Shown: positions 1-7,844 of the stretch, in pieces
How positions within the stretch are numbered: the first letter of the stretch is position 1
How the letters are laid out: each line of letters opens with the position of its first letter
DNA from: Modicisalibacter luteus DSM 23508
GTDB lineage: Bacteria > Pseudomonadota > Gammaproteobacteria > Pseudomonadales > Halomonadaceae
Direction: 5' to 3'
NCBI RefSeq assembly: GCF_000378505.1
Contig: NZ_KB899989.1
Coordinates: forward strand, 422,581-486,580
DNA length: 64,000 nucleotides
The notes under the pieces: generated by a model
Seen by the model: the letters and a program-made list of their open reading frames with translations, nothing else
Database searches by the model: none
What the model was told of the DNA's origin: nothing
Made by a program: the position numbers and the translations under genes

Positions 1-579
1 CTGGCTCTCGTGGGCACGCGGCGATTGCAGCGCGGAGATGTCCAGCACAGCGATGACCTGCCCCTGCGGATCGGTGATCGGTGCGGCCGTGCAGGTCAGG
101 CTGATGTGTGTAGCATCGAAGTGCTCGCTCTGGTGGCAAGTGATGGCCCGGGCATCGTGAACGCAGGTACCCACTGCACAGGTGCCCGCGTAGCGCTCGT
201 CCCAGTCGGCCCCGAGATACAGGCCTGCCCGGCGCAAGGCCGGGTCCTGATCGCGCTGGCCGCGGAAGTCCACGGTGATACCGCGCCGGTCGGTGAGCAG
301 CAGCACATAGCCCAGCGGGGCGATTTGCGCGAAAAGTTGATCGACACCGGCACGGGCTACATGCAGTAGTTCATCCACCGGCTCGCGGTGTTCCTTGAGC
401 GCCTGCTGGGTCAGCACGCGCACCGGCCGTGGACGACCGGGATCGAGCCGGTACTCGCCCACGCAGCGCTCCCAGGAGCGACGGATCACCTCGCGGCAGT
501 TATCCAGGCCGCTCGCCTGGCCTTCGCTAAGCCGGATCAGGGTTTCGATATGCTGGCGTTGCTCGTTACGTAGTTGCAT
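1..579 (-). CDS. AcoR-like sigma-54-dependent activator, N-terminal part (cut by window edge)
   Basis: The 193 visible codons encode the N-terminal sensor region of an AcoR-type bacterial enhancer-binding protein. The frame opens MQLRNEQRQHIE and carries the family pattern VIRRSWERC near residue 32, followed by a GAF-like domain that reaches the window edge. The ATG at 579 follows a GGAGAGG ribosome binding site. The AAA+ and Fis-type DNA-binding domains would lie outside the window, so the sigma-54 role rests on similarity of this N-terminus and on context: the gene is divergent from a monooxygenase with a good -24/-12 promoter and paired dyads between them. Relatives sense small ketones, diols or alcohols; the ligand here is unknown. 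Confidence 0.75.
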   Translation of the reverse strand, partial: MQLRNEQRQHIETLIRLSEGQASGLDNCREVIRRSWERCVGEYRLDPGRPRPVRVLTQQALKEHREPVDELLHVARAGVDQLFAQIAPLGYVLLLTDRRGITVDFRGQRDQDPALRRAGLYLGADWDERYAGTCAVGTCVHDARAITCHQSEHFDATHISLTCTAAPITDPQGQVIAVLDISALQSPRAHESQ

Positions 580-720
580 CGCTGCCTCTCCGTGCCCGTC
601 TCGCTCTGTCATGACAGTCGTCATGCGGCGGCGGGCCTTGTTGTTGTCTGGCAGACACGCTTTCAGCCTATGCCGCCCGGGCCGGGAGTCAATCTGTAGC
701 GTCTTCACCCTTGGTCGAGC

Positions 721-767
721 GTTACAGGTGTAACGCGCCTTCGCCCCCCGTTACATGACAGGTGTCA
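721..767. promoter_or_regulatory. Paired dyads, candidate activator sites (UAS)
   Basis: Two perfect inverted repeats share a GG centre: GTTACA-GG-TGTAAC at 721-734 and TGACA-GG-TGTCA at 756-767. Their centres are 34 bp apart, about three helical turns, and lie about 105-140 bp upstream of the sigma-54 promoter at 866. That is the normal placement for enhancer sites of a sigma-54 activator. Binding by the divergent AcoR-like protein is inferred. Confidence 0.6.
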
Positions 768-865
768 CATCTGTACCCTGCTACCGAGGTCCTGTCCGTA
801 TCGGGCCGAATAAACCCCCTCGCCTTTCAGCCATTTACCGCCATTTCTGAATCGTTCACCGCTTT

Positions 866-880
866 TGGCACGCTTTCTGC
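866..880 (+). promoter_or_regulatory. Sigma-54 (-24/-12) promoter of the monooxygenase
   Basis: TGGCACGCTTTCTGC matches the RpoN consensus TGGCACG-N4-TTGC at every defined position but one (C for T in the -12 element), with correct GG-to-GC spacing. The expected start site is near 892, about 30 nt before the start codon at 924. Confidence 0.75.
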
Positions 881-923
881 CTCGGGCTAGGCGTGTCACC
901 TACAAACAATGCGGAGAACAACG

Positions 924-2720
924 ATGACGACACGCACGCCAACCCAGGACGTCCAACACTGGCTGAACGCCTTCGAGAGCGCCCTCGAACAGCACGATAT
1001 CGAACGGGTCATGGCCCTGTTCGATGAGGAGTGTTATTGGCGCGACCTGGTCGCCTTCACCTGGAATCTCAAGACACTGGAAGGCAAGGACGCCATCCAG
1101 TCGATGCTCAACGCCACGCTGAACGAGACCCGCCCGGCGAACTGGCAGATCGACGGCGAAGCCACCGAGGCCAACGGCGTGACCGAGGCATGGTTCACTT
1201 TCGAGACCGGTGTGGCGCGCGGCAAAGGCTTCCTGCGCCTGAAGGACGGCAAATGCTGGACCCTGCTGACCACCATACAGGAGCTCAAGGACTTTCCCGA
1301 ACAGCGCGGCCTGCGCCGACCCAAGGGGGCCGAACACGGCGCTACCAAGACCCACGAGACCTGGCTGGAAGCCCGCCAGCGCGAGGAAAAGGAGCTCGGC
1401 TACAGCCGTCAGCCCTACTGCGTAGTCATCGGCGGCGGCCAGGGCGGCATTGGACTCGCCGCACGCTTGCGCCAGATGGACGTGCCGATCATCGTGCTCG
1501 ACAAGAACCCCCGCCCGGGCGATGCCTGGCGCAACCGCTACAAGTCGCTGTGCCTGCACGACCCGGTGTGGTACGACCACCTGCCTTACATCCCCTTCCC
1601 CGAAAACTGGCCGGTGTTCGCGCCCAAGGACAAGATCGGTGACTGGCTGGAGATGTATACCAAGGTCATGGAGATCAACTACTGGAGTTCCACCGAATGT
1701 GAGAGCGCCAGTTACGACGAAGACAGCGGCGAATGGACGGTCAACGTCAACCGCAACGGCGAGCAGGTCACGCTCAGGCCCAAACAGCTGATCCTGGCCA
1801 CCGGCATGTCGGGCATGCCCAACGTGCCGCACTTCCCCGGCGCCGAGACCTTCGAGGGCGAGCAGCAGCACTCCAGCCAGCACCCGGGGCCTGACGCCTA
1901 CCGCGGCAAGAAGGTCATTGTCGTAGGGTCCAACAATTCGGCCCACGACATCTGCGCGGCGCTATGGGAAAACGATGCCGACGTGACCATGCTGCAGCGC
2001 TCCTCCACGCATGTGGTCAAGTCCGACTCGCTGATGGAGCTCGCCCTCGGCCCGCTCTACTCCGAAGAAGCCCTGCAAAACGGGATCACTCACGACAAGG
2101 CCGACCTGATATTCGCCTCGATCCCCTACAAGCTGCTGCCCGATTTCCAGCGCCCGGCCTTCGACCAGATCCGCGAGCGCGATGCCGAGTTCTATAAAAA
2201 GCTCGAAGACGCCGGCTTCATGCTCGACTTCGGCGACGACGACTCCGGGCTGTTTCTCAAGTACCTGCGCCGTGGCTCCGGCTACTACATCGACGTGGGC
2301 GCCTGCGACCTGGTCGCCAACGGTGAGATCAAGCTGCGCAGCGGCGTGGGCATCGAACGCATCAACCCGCGCTCGGTGACGCTCACCGACGGCTCCGAGT
2401 TACCTGCCGACCTGATCGTCTACGCCACCGGCTACGGCTCCATGAACGGCTGGGCGGCGCACATCATCTCGCAGGAAGTCGCCGATAAGGTCGGCAAGTG
2501 CTGGGGAATGGGCTCCGACACCACCAAGGACCCGGGCCCGTGGGAGGGCGAACTGCGCAACATGTGGAAGCCCACCCAGCAAGAGGCGCTGTGGTTCCAT
2601 GGCGGCAACCTGCACCAGTCGCGCCACTACTCCCAGTACCTGGCGCTGCAGCTCAAGGCGCGCATGGAAGGCATTCCAACGCCCGTGTACGGCTTGCAGG
2701 ACGTGCATCACCTCGCCTGA
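924..2720 (+). CDS. Flavin-containing monooxygenase with N-terminal SnoaL-like domain
   Basis: A 598-residue FAD/NAD(P)-dependent oxygenase. The first ~130 residues look like an NTF2/SnoaL fold. The first dinucleotide site, GGGQGGIGLAARL, is near residue 168, and a second, VIVVGSNNSAHD, lies near 330. Between them are LILATGMSGMPNVPHFPG and FEGEQQHSSQHPG, resembling the Baeyer-Villiger/FMO fingerprint FxGxxxHxxxWP but without its tryptophan. The ATG at 924 is preferred over the in-frame ATG at 909 because GGAGAA sits 5 nt before it. The gene is monocistronic, driven by the sigma-54 promoter at 866. Expression is probably induced by the substrate sensed by the divergent activator. The substrate cannot be read from sequence. 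Confidence 0.85.
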   Translation: MTTRTPTQDVQHWLNAFESALEQHDIERVMALFDEECYWRDLVAFTWNLKTLEGKDAIQSMLNATLNETRPANWQIDGEATEANGVTEAWFTFETGVARGKGFLRLKDGKCWTLLTTIQELKDFPEQRGLRRPKGAEHGATKTHETWLEARQREEKELGYSRQPYCVVIGGGQGGIGLAARLRQMDVPIIVLDKNPRPGDAWRNRYKSLCLHDPVWYDHLPYIPFPENWPVFAPKDKIGDWLEMYTKVMEINYWSSTECESASYDEDSGEWTVNVNRNGEQVTLRPKQLILATGMSGMPNVPHFPGAETFEGEQQHSSQHPGPDAYRGKKVIVVGSNNSAHDICAALWENDADVTMLQRSSTHVVKSDSLMELALGPLYSEEALQNGITHDKADLIFASIPYKLLPDFQRPAFDQIRERDAEFYKKLEDAGFMLDFGDDDSGLFLKYLRRGSGYYIDVGACDLVANGEIKLRSGVGIERINPRSVTLTDGSELPADLIVYATGYGSMNGWAAHIISQEVADKVGKCWGMGSDTTKDPGPWEGELRNMWKPTQQEALWFHGGNLHQSRHYSQYLALQLKARMEGIPTPVYGLQDVHHLA

Positions 2721-2728
2721 CCCCCAAC

Positions 2729-2754
2729 GGGCCGGTACGCCAACGTACCGGCCC
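2729..2754. terminator. Shared hairpin between convergent genes
   Basis: A perfect 11-bp stem (GGGCCGGTACG / CGTACCGGCCC) with a CCAA tetraloop lies 8 nt after the monooxygenase stop and 41 nt beyond the end of the convergent reductase. Neither side has a U tract, so termination strength is uncertain. Confidence 0.55.
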
Positions 2755-2794
2755 GCATGGCAACTATATTGAGATCCCCCTGACAAAACGATGG

Positions 2795-3709
2795 CTACAG
2801 TCCGAACATCAACGTGCGATGTACCGACAAGCCGGCCATAGCCCCATCTCCGACCGCAAAGGCTACCGAGCCCGCCGCGCGGGCGACGTCACCGCAAGCA
2901 AAAACGCCGGGCACTGACGTCTCCTTCATCGCACCGGTTCTAACCACGTTGCCCATCGGTGTCTCTTCCAACTCACAGCCGATCGTCTGTACCAGCGAGC
3001 TGGGATGAATGCGAGGTGCAACGAACAGCCCGGCCAGCGGGAAAACCCTGCCGTCGCCCATCACCAAAGCGACACCTTCAGCGAATGCGCCCTGGTCAGC
3101 AAGCCGCTCGACCAACCCTCGCACCACCCGGGTGCCACGCGCTTCAAGTTGCGCCAGCTGCTCGACGTTTGGCTCAAAGGCATCGTTCACGAACAACGTC
3201 GTTTCTCCCCAGTCCGGTAGCATCAAAGCATGGTGCATAGCCATCTCTGACGAGGCCAATACGCCGATGCCCTCCCGGCCGAGCTCGTAACCATGGCAGT
3301 AAGGACAGTGAAACACGCGCTTGCCCCACTGTTTGGCCAGTCCCGGAAGGTTGGGCAACTCATCCGTCACGCCTGCCGCCAGAATGATCCGTCGTGCCCT
3401 TGCGTACTCGCGTCGCCCCACAACTTCGGTGAAGGCCACCGTAAAGTCCTCCGCCTCGCCGGTAACGGCGTCCACCTTGCCTGTCCGCCATTCGACCGTT
3501 GGATATTCCATAATCTGTCCCCTGCCATCGGCAGCGATTTCATTTGGCGGAACCCCATCCTGTGTCAGAAACCCGTGAGAATGCTCGGCAAATCGATTGC
3601 GCGGCTGCCCGGCATCGATTACCAGGATTCGGCGCCGAGCGCGAGCCAGCTGCAATCCGGCCGACAACCCTGCGTAGCTACCTCCGATAATGACCACGTC
3701 ATATGTCAT
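2795..3709 (-). CDS. Thioredoxin-reductase-like NAD(P)/FAD oxidoreductase
   Basis: A 304-residue pyridine nucleotide-disulfide oxidoreductase of the short TrxB-like type. An FAD site (VVIIGGSYAGLSAGLQLARA) opens the protein, HCPYCHGYE near residue 133 carries a CxxC pair, and VFACGDVARAAGS near the end is the second FAD motif. The YCHGYE extension after CPYC occurs in a TrxB-like subgroup usually named only as NAD(P)/FAD-dependent oxidoreductase, so the electron acceptor is unknown. It lies downstream of the Rrf2 gene in the same orientation. A GGGGAG site precedes the ATG, and a large dyad at 3732-3768 sits just upstream, suggesting autogenous control by the Rrf2 protein. Confidence 0.85.
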   Translation of the reverse strand: MTYDVVIIGGSYAGLSAGLQLARARRRILVIDAGQPRNRFAEHSHGFLTQDGVPPNEIAADGRGQIMEYPTVEWRTGKVDAVTGEAEDFTVAFTEVVGRREYARARRIILAAGVTDELPNLPGLAKQWGKRVFHCPYCHGYELGREGIGVLASSEMAMHHALMLPDWGETTLFVNDAFEPNVEQLAQLEARGTRVVRGLVERLADQGAFAEGVALVMGDGRVFPLAGLFVAPRIHPSSLVQTIGCELEETPMGNVVRTGAMKETSVPGVFACGDVARAAGSVAFAVGDGAMAGLSVHRTLMFGL

Positions 3710-3731
3710 GCCATGCTCCCCAGTACCTGTT

Positions 3732-3768
3732 TGCCTTCATGTATCTTTTATTGATACATAAGAAGGCA
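3732..3768. promoter_or_regulatory. Compound inverted repeat, candidate Rrf2 operator
   Basis: ATGTATC-N7-GATACAT (3739-3759) is flanked by a second matching pair, TGCCTTC and GAAGGCA, with a 2-nt offset on one side. It lies 23 nt upstream of the reductase start and 66 nt after the Rrf2 stop. There is no U tract, which favours an operator over a terminator. Confidence 0.55.
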
Positions 3769-3833
3769 CAACCGTCAACGCCAGAACGCGCACCTTGATT
3801 CAGCGGGCTGAGATCAGGCTTGGGAGGAAAGGA

Positions 3834-4280
3834 TCAATGGGGGAAATGGTAGCCACGGCCGGTCGCAATCTTGTCAAACTGGCTGGCCAGCTCGGCCAGT
3901 GTTACCTCGCCCAGCCGCCCGATCAACAGCGCCTCCGCTTGGCGCATGGCATCAGAGATTGCCTCGTTTACCAATTGCTCTACCGAGCAGTCCGGATTCT
4001 CACGATCAGTGCCGATGGCAAAGATGCGCGGCCCGCCGACAGCGTTGTGGATATCCAGCAGCGTGACTTGGTTCAGGTCGCATGCAATTCGCCAGCCACC
4101 GTTGTGGCCTTTTTCGGACTGCACATACCCCGCCTTGCGCAGGCCCGCCATGGTTCGTCGCACCACGGCGGCGTTAGTGCCTAGCATAGTGGCGATCTGT
4201 TCGGAAGTGATCGGACGATCTTCTCGTGCCATGTGCAACAATACATGCAACATGCGCGAGAGGCGGCTATCTGTTCTCAC
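3834..4280 (-). CDS. Rrf2-family transcriptional regulator
   Basis: A 148-residue winged-helix regulator. The N-terminal segment TDSRLSRMLHVLLHMA and the recognition region GTNAAVVRRTMAGLRKAGYV with the wing GHNGGWRIA are typical of Rrf2 proteins. The three clustered cysteines of the Fe-S members (IscR, NsrR) are absent; only two scattered cysteines remain. The chosen start is the GTG at 4280, where family proteins usually begin (xRTDSRLSRML); a TTG at 4322 with AGGA just upstream would add 14 residues. It is followed by the reductase in the same direction with a dyad between them, so a redox or electrophile response is plausible but not shown. Confidence 0.85.
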   Translation of the reverse strand: MRTDSRLSRMLHVLLHMAREDRPITSEQIATMLGTNAAVVRRTMAGLRKAGYVQSEKGHNGGWRIACDLNQVTLLDIHNAVGGPRIFAIGTDRENPDCSVEQLVNEAISDAMRQAEALLIGRLGEVTLAELASQFDKIATGRGYHFPH

Positions 4281-4359
4281 GTTCGGTATCGGTGTCTTGA
4301 GCGTATTAGGGGGATGAAGCAAACGTCCTACACCCTACCACAGCATACGGCCCCGAAGC

Positions 4360-4803
4360 TCAAGACGTATGGCCACCGCTACTCAGCGACGTTCTGCCCT
4401 CGGCATCGATGGGAAAATAGGGATTGTGGGCCACCTCCCAGAGGTGGCCGTCAGGATCGGCGAAGTAACCGGAATAACCGCCCCAACTGGTTGCCTGGGC
4501 GGGCCTCATCATGTTGCCTCCTGCCCGCTCTGCCTCGGCCAGTACGTCGTCCACTTCCTCACGGCTACGGGCGTTGTAGGCGAGCGCGATGCCGCCAAAC
4601 CCGACCCCGGAGTCAGTGATACCGGCATCCGCTGCCAGGGCATCACGGCGAAAGAGCGCCAGGATCAGTCCGTTGAGCTGAAAAAAGGCTACCTCATCCT
4701 CGACCGCCTGCCCGACCTGCCAACCCAATCCCGCCTCGTAGAAACGACGCGCCCGCACCAAGTCAGATACCCCCAGCGTGATCAGGCTCATGCGCTGTTC
4801 CAT
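4360..4803 (-). CDS. VOC-family (glyoxalase/bleomycin-resistance fold) protein
   Basis: A 147-residue vicinal-oxygen-chelate protein. It starts MEQRMSLITLGVSDL followed by RRFYEAGLGW, the usual first beta-alpha module, and has GGYSGYFADPDGHLWEVAHN near the end, the usual metal-binding second half. The ATG at 4803 follows GAGGTGA; an upstream in-frame ATG at 4839 lacks support. Members range from glyoxalase I to dioxygenases and antibiotic-binding proteins, and nothing here selects among them. The neighbours are a regulator upstream on the 3' side and a nucleotidyltransferase, with no evident operon. Confidence 0.8.
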   Translation of the reverse strand: MEQRMSLITLGVSDLVRARRFYEAGLGWQVGQAVEDEVAFFQLNGLILALFRRDALAADAGITDSGVGFGGIALAYNARSREEVDDVLAEAERAGGNMMRPAQATSWGGYSGYFADPDGHLWEVAHNPYFPIDAEGRTSLSSGGHTS

Positions 4804-4890
4804 ACCGTCACCTCGCAGCCTCCTCAAGATCATTAGCATCCAGCAGCACTGGCTTGGGCAAGCCGGAAGCGGCCGCCGCCTCTCAACGTG

Positions 4891-5199
4891 TCATAACGGG
4901 ATCGCGGTGTGCTCGGCAACGTCAAAGATCTGGGGATGGGTTCTGCGTCCGGGATAATCGATCAGCAGGTCTATCTGCTGTTTGCCAAAGGCTTCTTGTA
5001 GCTGAACGTGGAAATTGATCTCGGCGCGGGCAATCTCGCAGGTATCCCGAATGTCGGTCTCAATGAACAAATCAATGTCGCCCCCATTCGCCCTGTCATC
5101 AGTGCGTGAGCCGTACAGGCGCACGCGAGACGACGCCCCGAAGCATTCGCAGGCAGCCCGACAAATAACGCTGCGTTGGTGATCCGTCAGACGCATCAT
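4891..5199 (-). CDS. MNT-type nucleotidyltransferase domain protein
   Basis: A 102-residue minimal nucleotidyltransferase. The active-site pattern GSR-x-D ... GGDIDLFIE (around residues 31-47) is intact, with both aspartates of the metal-binding DxD. Such proteins normally pair with a HEPN protein as a toxin-antitoxin module in which the transferase AMPylates or adenylates the toxin. No HEPN-like gene lies on either side (a VOC protein and an MscS channel flank it), so it appears orphaned. A GGAG site precedes the tandem ATGs at 5199. Confidence 0.75.
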   Translation of the reverse strand: MMRLTDHQRSVICRAACECFGASSRVRLYGSRTDDRANGGDIDLFIETDIRDTCEIARAEINFHVQLQEAFGKQQIDLLIDYPGRRTHPQIFDVAEHTAIPL

Positions 5200-5309
5200 G
5201 TCGGCTCCGTGGGGTGAGACATTAAGAATAGATCAGCGGCGCGAATGCCGCCTATCAGAGCGTTTCACAACCAGGGGCAATTGGTAGACGACCCTCGCCG
5301 GTGGCATAA

Positions 5310-5331
5310 GGCGGTGGCTATCACCACCGCC
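5310..5331 (-). terminator. Hairpin after the MscS-like gene region
   Basis: GGCGGTGG / CCACCGCC forms an 8-bp stem with a 6-nt loop 12 nt beyond the MscS stop, followed on the minus strand by TTATG. The U tract is poor, so it may be a weak terminator. Confidence 0.4.
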
Positions 5332-5342
5332 TGACGGTTGCC

Positions 5343-7076
5343 TCACTCCGATGGCCGCTCACCGGAGTTGTCAGCCTCTGACTCCGGGCGGGTACCCGCA
5401 CTCTCGCCACGGGCGATATCCTGATGGCTGATTACCACCACCTCCCTCGGCCACCATTCGGGATGATTGTCGCGGACGAAAGCCAGCAGCTTCTCCCTGA
5501 CATTCATTTCCGCAGTCCAGCCGGACATGGGATCGGTCGTCATCAGGTAGCAGGTAATCGTCAGGGCCGTGCCGGTTTGTCCCGTCACTTGGCACAACAG
5601 CTTGTGATGCTCGATGATGCTGTCTTCTTGCTTGGCGAACTCAATGAACTTTTCCCGGATGCATGGGATATCGGCGCTCAAGTGAAGGGTCATATCCAGG
5701 CTTCTGTACTCCTTCGCATTCTTGACCGAAAAGTTCTCGAAGGGCTTGGAGACGAAGTACGTGACCGGCACGATCAAGCGCCGCTCATTCCATACTCTCA
5801 AGCGGATGAAGGTATAAAAGATGCCTTCCACATAGCACCACTGGCCTTCGAACATCACCAGATCGCCGATACGTATGGGCTTGGCCAACGACACCTGAAA
5901 CGAGGAGAGGATATTGCTCAGCACGGCCTGGCCCGCGATGCCCACCAGCACCGTCAGGACACTGGCCGATGCCAGGAGCGACATACCCAGCGACTCGAAA
6001 ATCTGGATCTGAGCAAGTACATAGACCGACACGGCGGTCACCATGATCAGGATGATGACCCGCCGCAACGCATAGAGCGACGTCAGCAGCTTGCGCTCGT
6101 CCTTGGGTTTGGTGTCATCGATCTGCCCCACAAGACGCCGCATCATTCTCAGCATGATGGTGTCCACCAGGCGAAGCGCGATCGTCCCAGCACCCCAGGC
6201 AAGAATGGCGATCAAAAACATCCGGAAGGTGGTGGTTACCACGGCCGAGAAGGACACCACATAGTCCAGCAGCGCCTGGGTCACCAGCGACATGACGATG
6301 AGCGCCATGGGCCCCCTGATGCGGCCGGCGAAAATGGTGGGAGAGCCGGAAGGCAACCAGCTTGCCACCAGCCCTACCAGGCCGTAGACCCCCCACCCCA
6401 CCAAGCCAATCGCCACCAGCACAACCGGGATGGCCATCCACTCCCAGATCCTGAGCGGCCCGAACGTGGCCTTGAAACGTTCCGGGATACGTTCCTCAAG
6501 CAACGAGGGCCCGTATTTTTCGTAAAGCACCGGAATCGAGGACACGCCGTCCGGCATGATCAACCAGACTGGCTCCTCATCGCCTACCCGGTACCGGCCC
6601 AGACGAATATCATAGGCTTCGCCATTGGCCGTGAGCGATGCCAGTTCGATATTTCGCCGCGGTTCGCCAGCCTGGGGATGCTGCCCCGCCGGGTCCTCAA
6701 TGGCAGCATCCTGACGCCCGGAGAGGCTGGAGATGTTGAGCCACTCGCCACGTCTGAGCACCTCAGACAACTGCCTGGCTAACTGGGGCCCTCGCTCTTG
6801 CTGCTCAGCCGGGGGCAGGTTGGAAAGGTTGAGAACATGCGCTGCTGCCGCAAACTCTCCCTTCTCGGTAAGGTCCAGAAAACTTCGGATCGCTTCACGC
6901 GGCGTCAGGCGCTTGACCGCCTCGGGTGGCTCATCAAGACCCGCATTTAGCGAATCGACAGAGAACCATTGCCTCTCCTCGCTCTCGCTCCCCTGCGATT
7001 GCGCCACGCACAGGCTGGAAAACGTGAACGCCACTGCGGCCATCAGCCACAGCAGCCATGAGCCAGTTGTCTTCAT
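5343..7076 (-). CDS. MscS-family mechanosensitive channel, large form
   Basis: A 577-residue inner-membrane channel. A signal peptide (KTTGSWLLWLMAAVAFTFSS ... VAQS) is followed by a ~170-residue periplasmic domain, then several membrane helices, the pore-lining segment ending LLASASVLTVLVGIAGQAVLSNI, and a cytoplasmic MscS beta domain (KPIRIGDLVMFEGQWCYVEG). This size and the ordered periplasmic region resemble extended MscS homologues, not the 286-residue E. coli MscS. The role would be release of solutes on hypo-osmotic shock, sensible for a halophile. The ATG at 7076 is chosen because AAGG lies 6 nt upstream and the signal peptide then starts properly; an ATG at 7103 is possible. Confidence 0.88.
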   Translation of the reverse strand: MKTTGSWLLWLMAAVAFTFSSLCVAQSQGSESEERQWFSVDSLNAGLDEPPEAVKRLTPREAIRSFLDLTEKGEFAAAAHVLNLSNLPPAEQQERGPQLARQLSEVLRRGEWLNISSLSGRQDAAIEDPAGQHPQAGEPRRNIELASLTANGEAYDIRLGRYRVGDEEPVWLIMPDGVSSIPVLYEKYGPSLLEERIPERFKATFGPLRIWEWMAIPVVLVAIGLVGWGVYGLVGLVASWLPSGSPTIFAGRIRGPMALIVMSLVTQALLDYVVSFSAVVTTTFRMFLIAILAWGAGTIALRLVDTIMLRMMRRLVGQIDDTKPKDERKLLTSLYALRRVIILIMVTAVSVYVLAQIQIFESLGMSLLASASVLTVLVGIAGQAVLSNILSSFQVSLAKPIRIGDLVMFEGQWCYVEGIFYTFIRLRVWNERRLIVPVTYFVSKPFENFSVKNAKEYRSLDMTLHLSADIPCIREKFIEFAKQEDSIIEHHKLLCQVTGQTGTALTITCYLMTTDPMSGWTAEMNVREKLLAFVRDNHPEWWPREVVVISHQDIARGESAGTRPESEADNSGERPSE

Positions 7077-7415
7077 ACGCGCCTTACCGATCAGATGGGC
7101 CATCCGTGTATGCCACCCCAGATCGATCCCGATCCGACCGGCCCCTATCTTTATAGGCTACCGGGTTAGTGACTGGTCGCAGTACAACTCACCGGCTGCG
7201 GTCTCGTCCAGCATTTAGACGCCACTGCCTGGCTCGGGCAACAACCAGCAAGACCGTCGACTCTACGCCCTGGGATATTCAGCCCGTAGTCTGACCACTT
7301 TGGTGAAAATTCCATGAGCAAGCTACACTTTGGCCGAATATTTAGGATTTCAGCGCTGGGAGAAGGTCCGGCCCCAAGCGACGTCTACTTGCATGGGCAG
7401 CAAAAGGAGCTTGCC

Positions 7416-7844
7416 GTGACAGCCACTGCCGAACGAACGTATCGAAGCGGGCTGCATCCGCTACATGGCATATTGCTTGCCGGAACCGTTCCGCTCTTCC
7501 TCGGCGCCACATTGTGTGACTATGCCTACTCGACGAGTTACCACATCCAGTGGGGCACCTTCGCTTCGTGGCTGATTGCTGGCGGGCTCATTTTCAACGG
7601 CCTCGCGCTGCTGTGTGGGCTCGTTGGACTCTTTCGGGCCCACGCCCGCCGTCGCCTCTACCTCGTCTACTTTTTACTGTTGCTGATCACTTGGATACTG
7701 GGCTTCTTCAATGCGCTGGTTCATGCCAGGGATGCCTGGGCCATGATGCCCACGGGCTTCATTCTCTCGACAATCGTGACTGTGCTGGCATGCGCCGCGA
7801 CCTGGATCGGTTTCTCCAGTCTCAGCGCAGGAGGCAAGCCATGA
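7416..7844 (+). CDS. Four-helix membrane protein, DUF2231-like
   Basis: A 142-residue protein with four hydrophobic segments (LLAGTVPLFLGATLC, FASWLIAGGLIFNGLALLCG, LYLVYFLLLLITWILGFFNA, ILSTIVTVLACAATWIGF) and HPLHG near the N-terminus, as in DUF2231 membrane proteins. The GTG at 7416 is chosen because AGGAG lies 6 nt before it; an ATG at 7314 lacks a ribosome site. It overlaps the next gene by 4 nt (ATGA), so the two are translationally coupled. A plausible role is a membrane partner for the periplasmic dehydrogenase encoded next, for example a haem or quinone protein; this is inferred from coupling only. Confidence 0.75.
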   Translation: MTATAERTYRSGLHPLHGILLAGTVPLFLGATLCDYAYSTSYHIQWGTFASWLIAGGLIFNGLALLCGLVGLFRAHARRRLYLVYFLLLLITWILGFFNALVHARDAWAMMPTGFILSTIVTVLACAATWIGFSSLSAGGKP

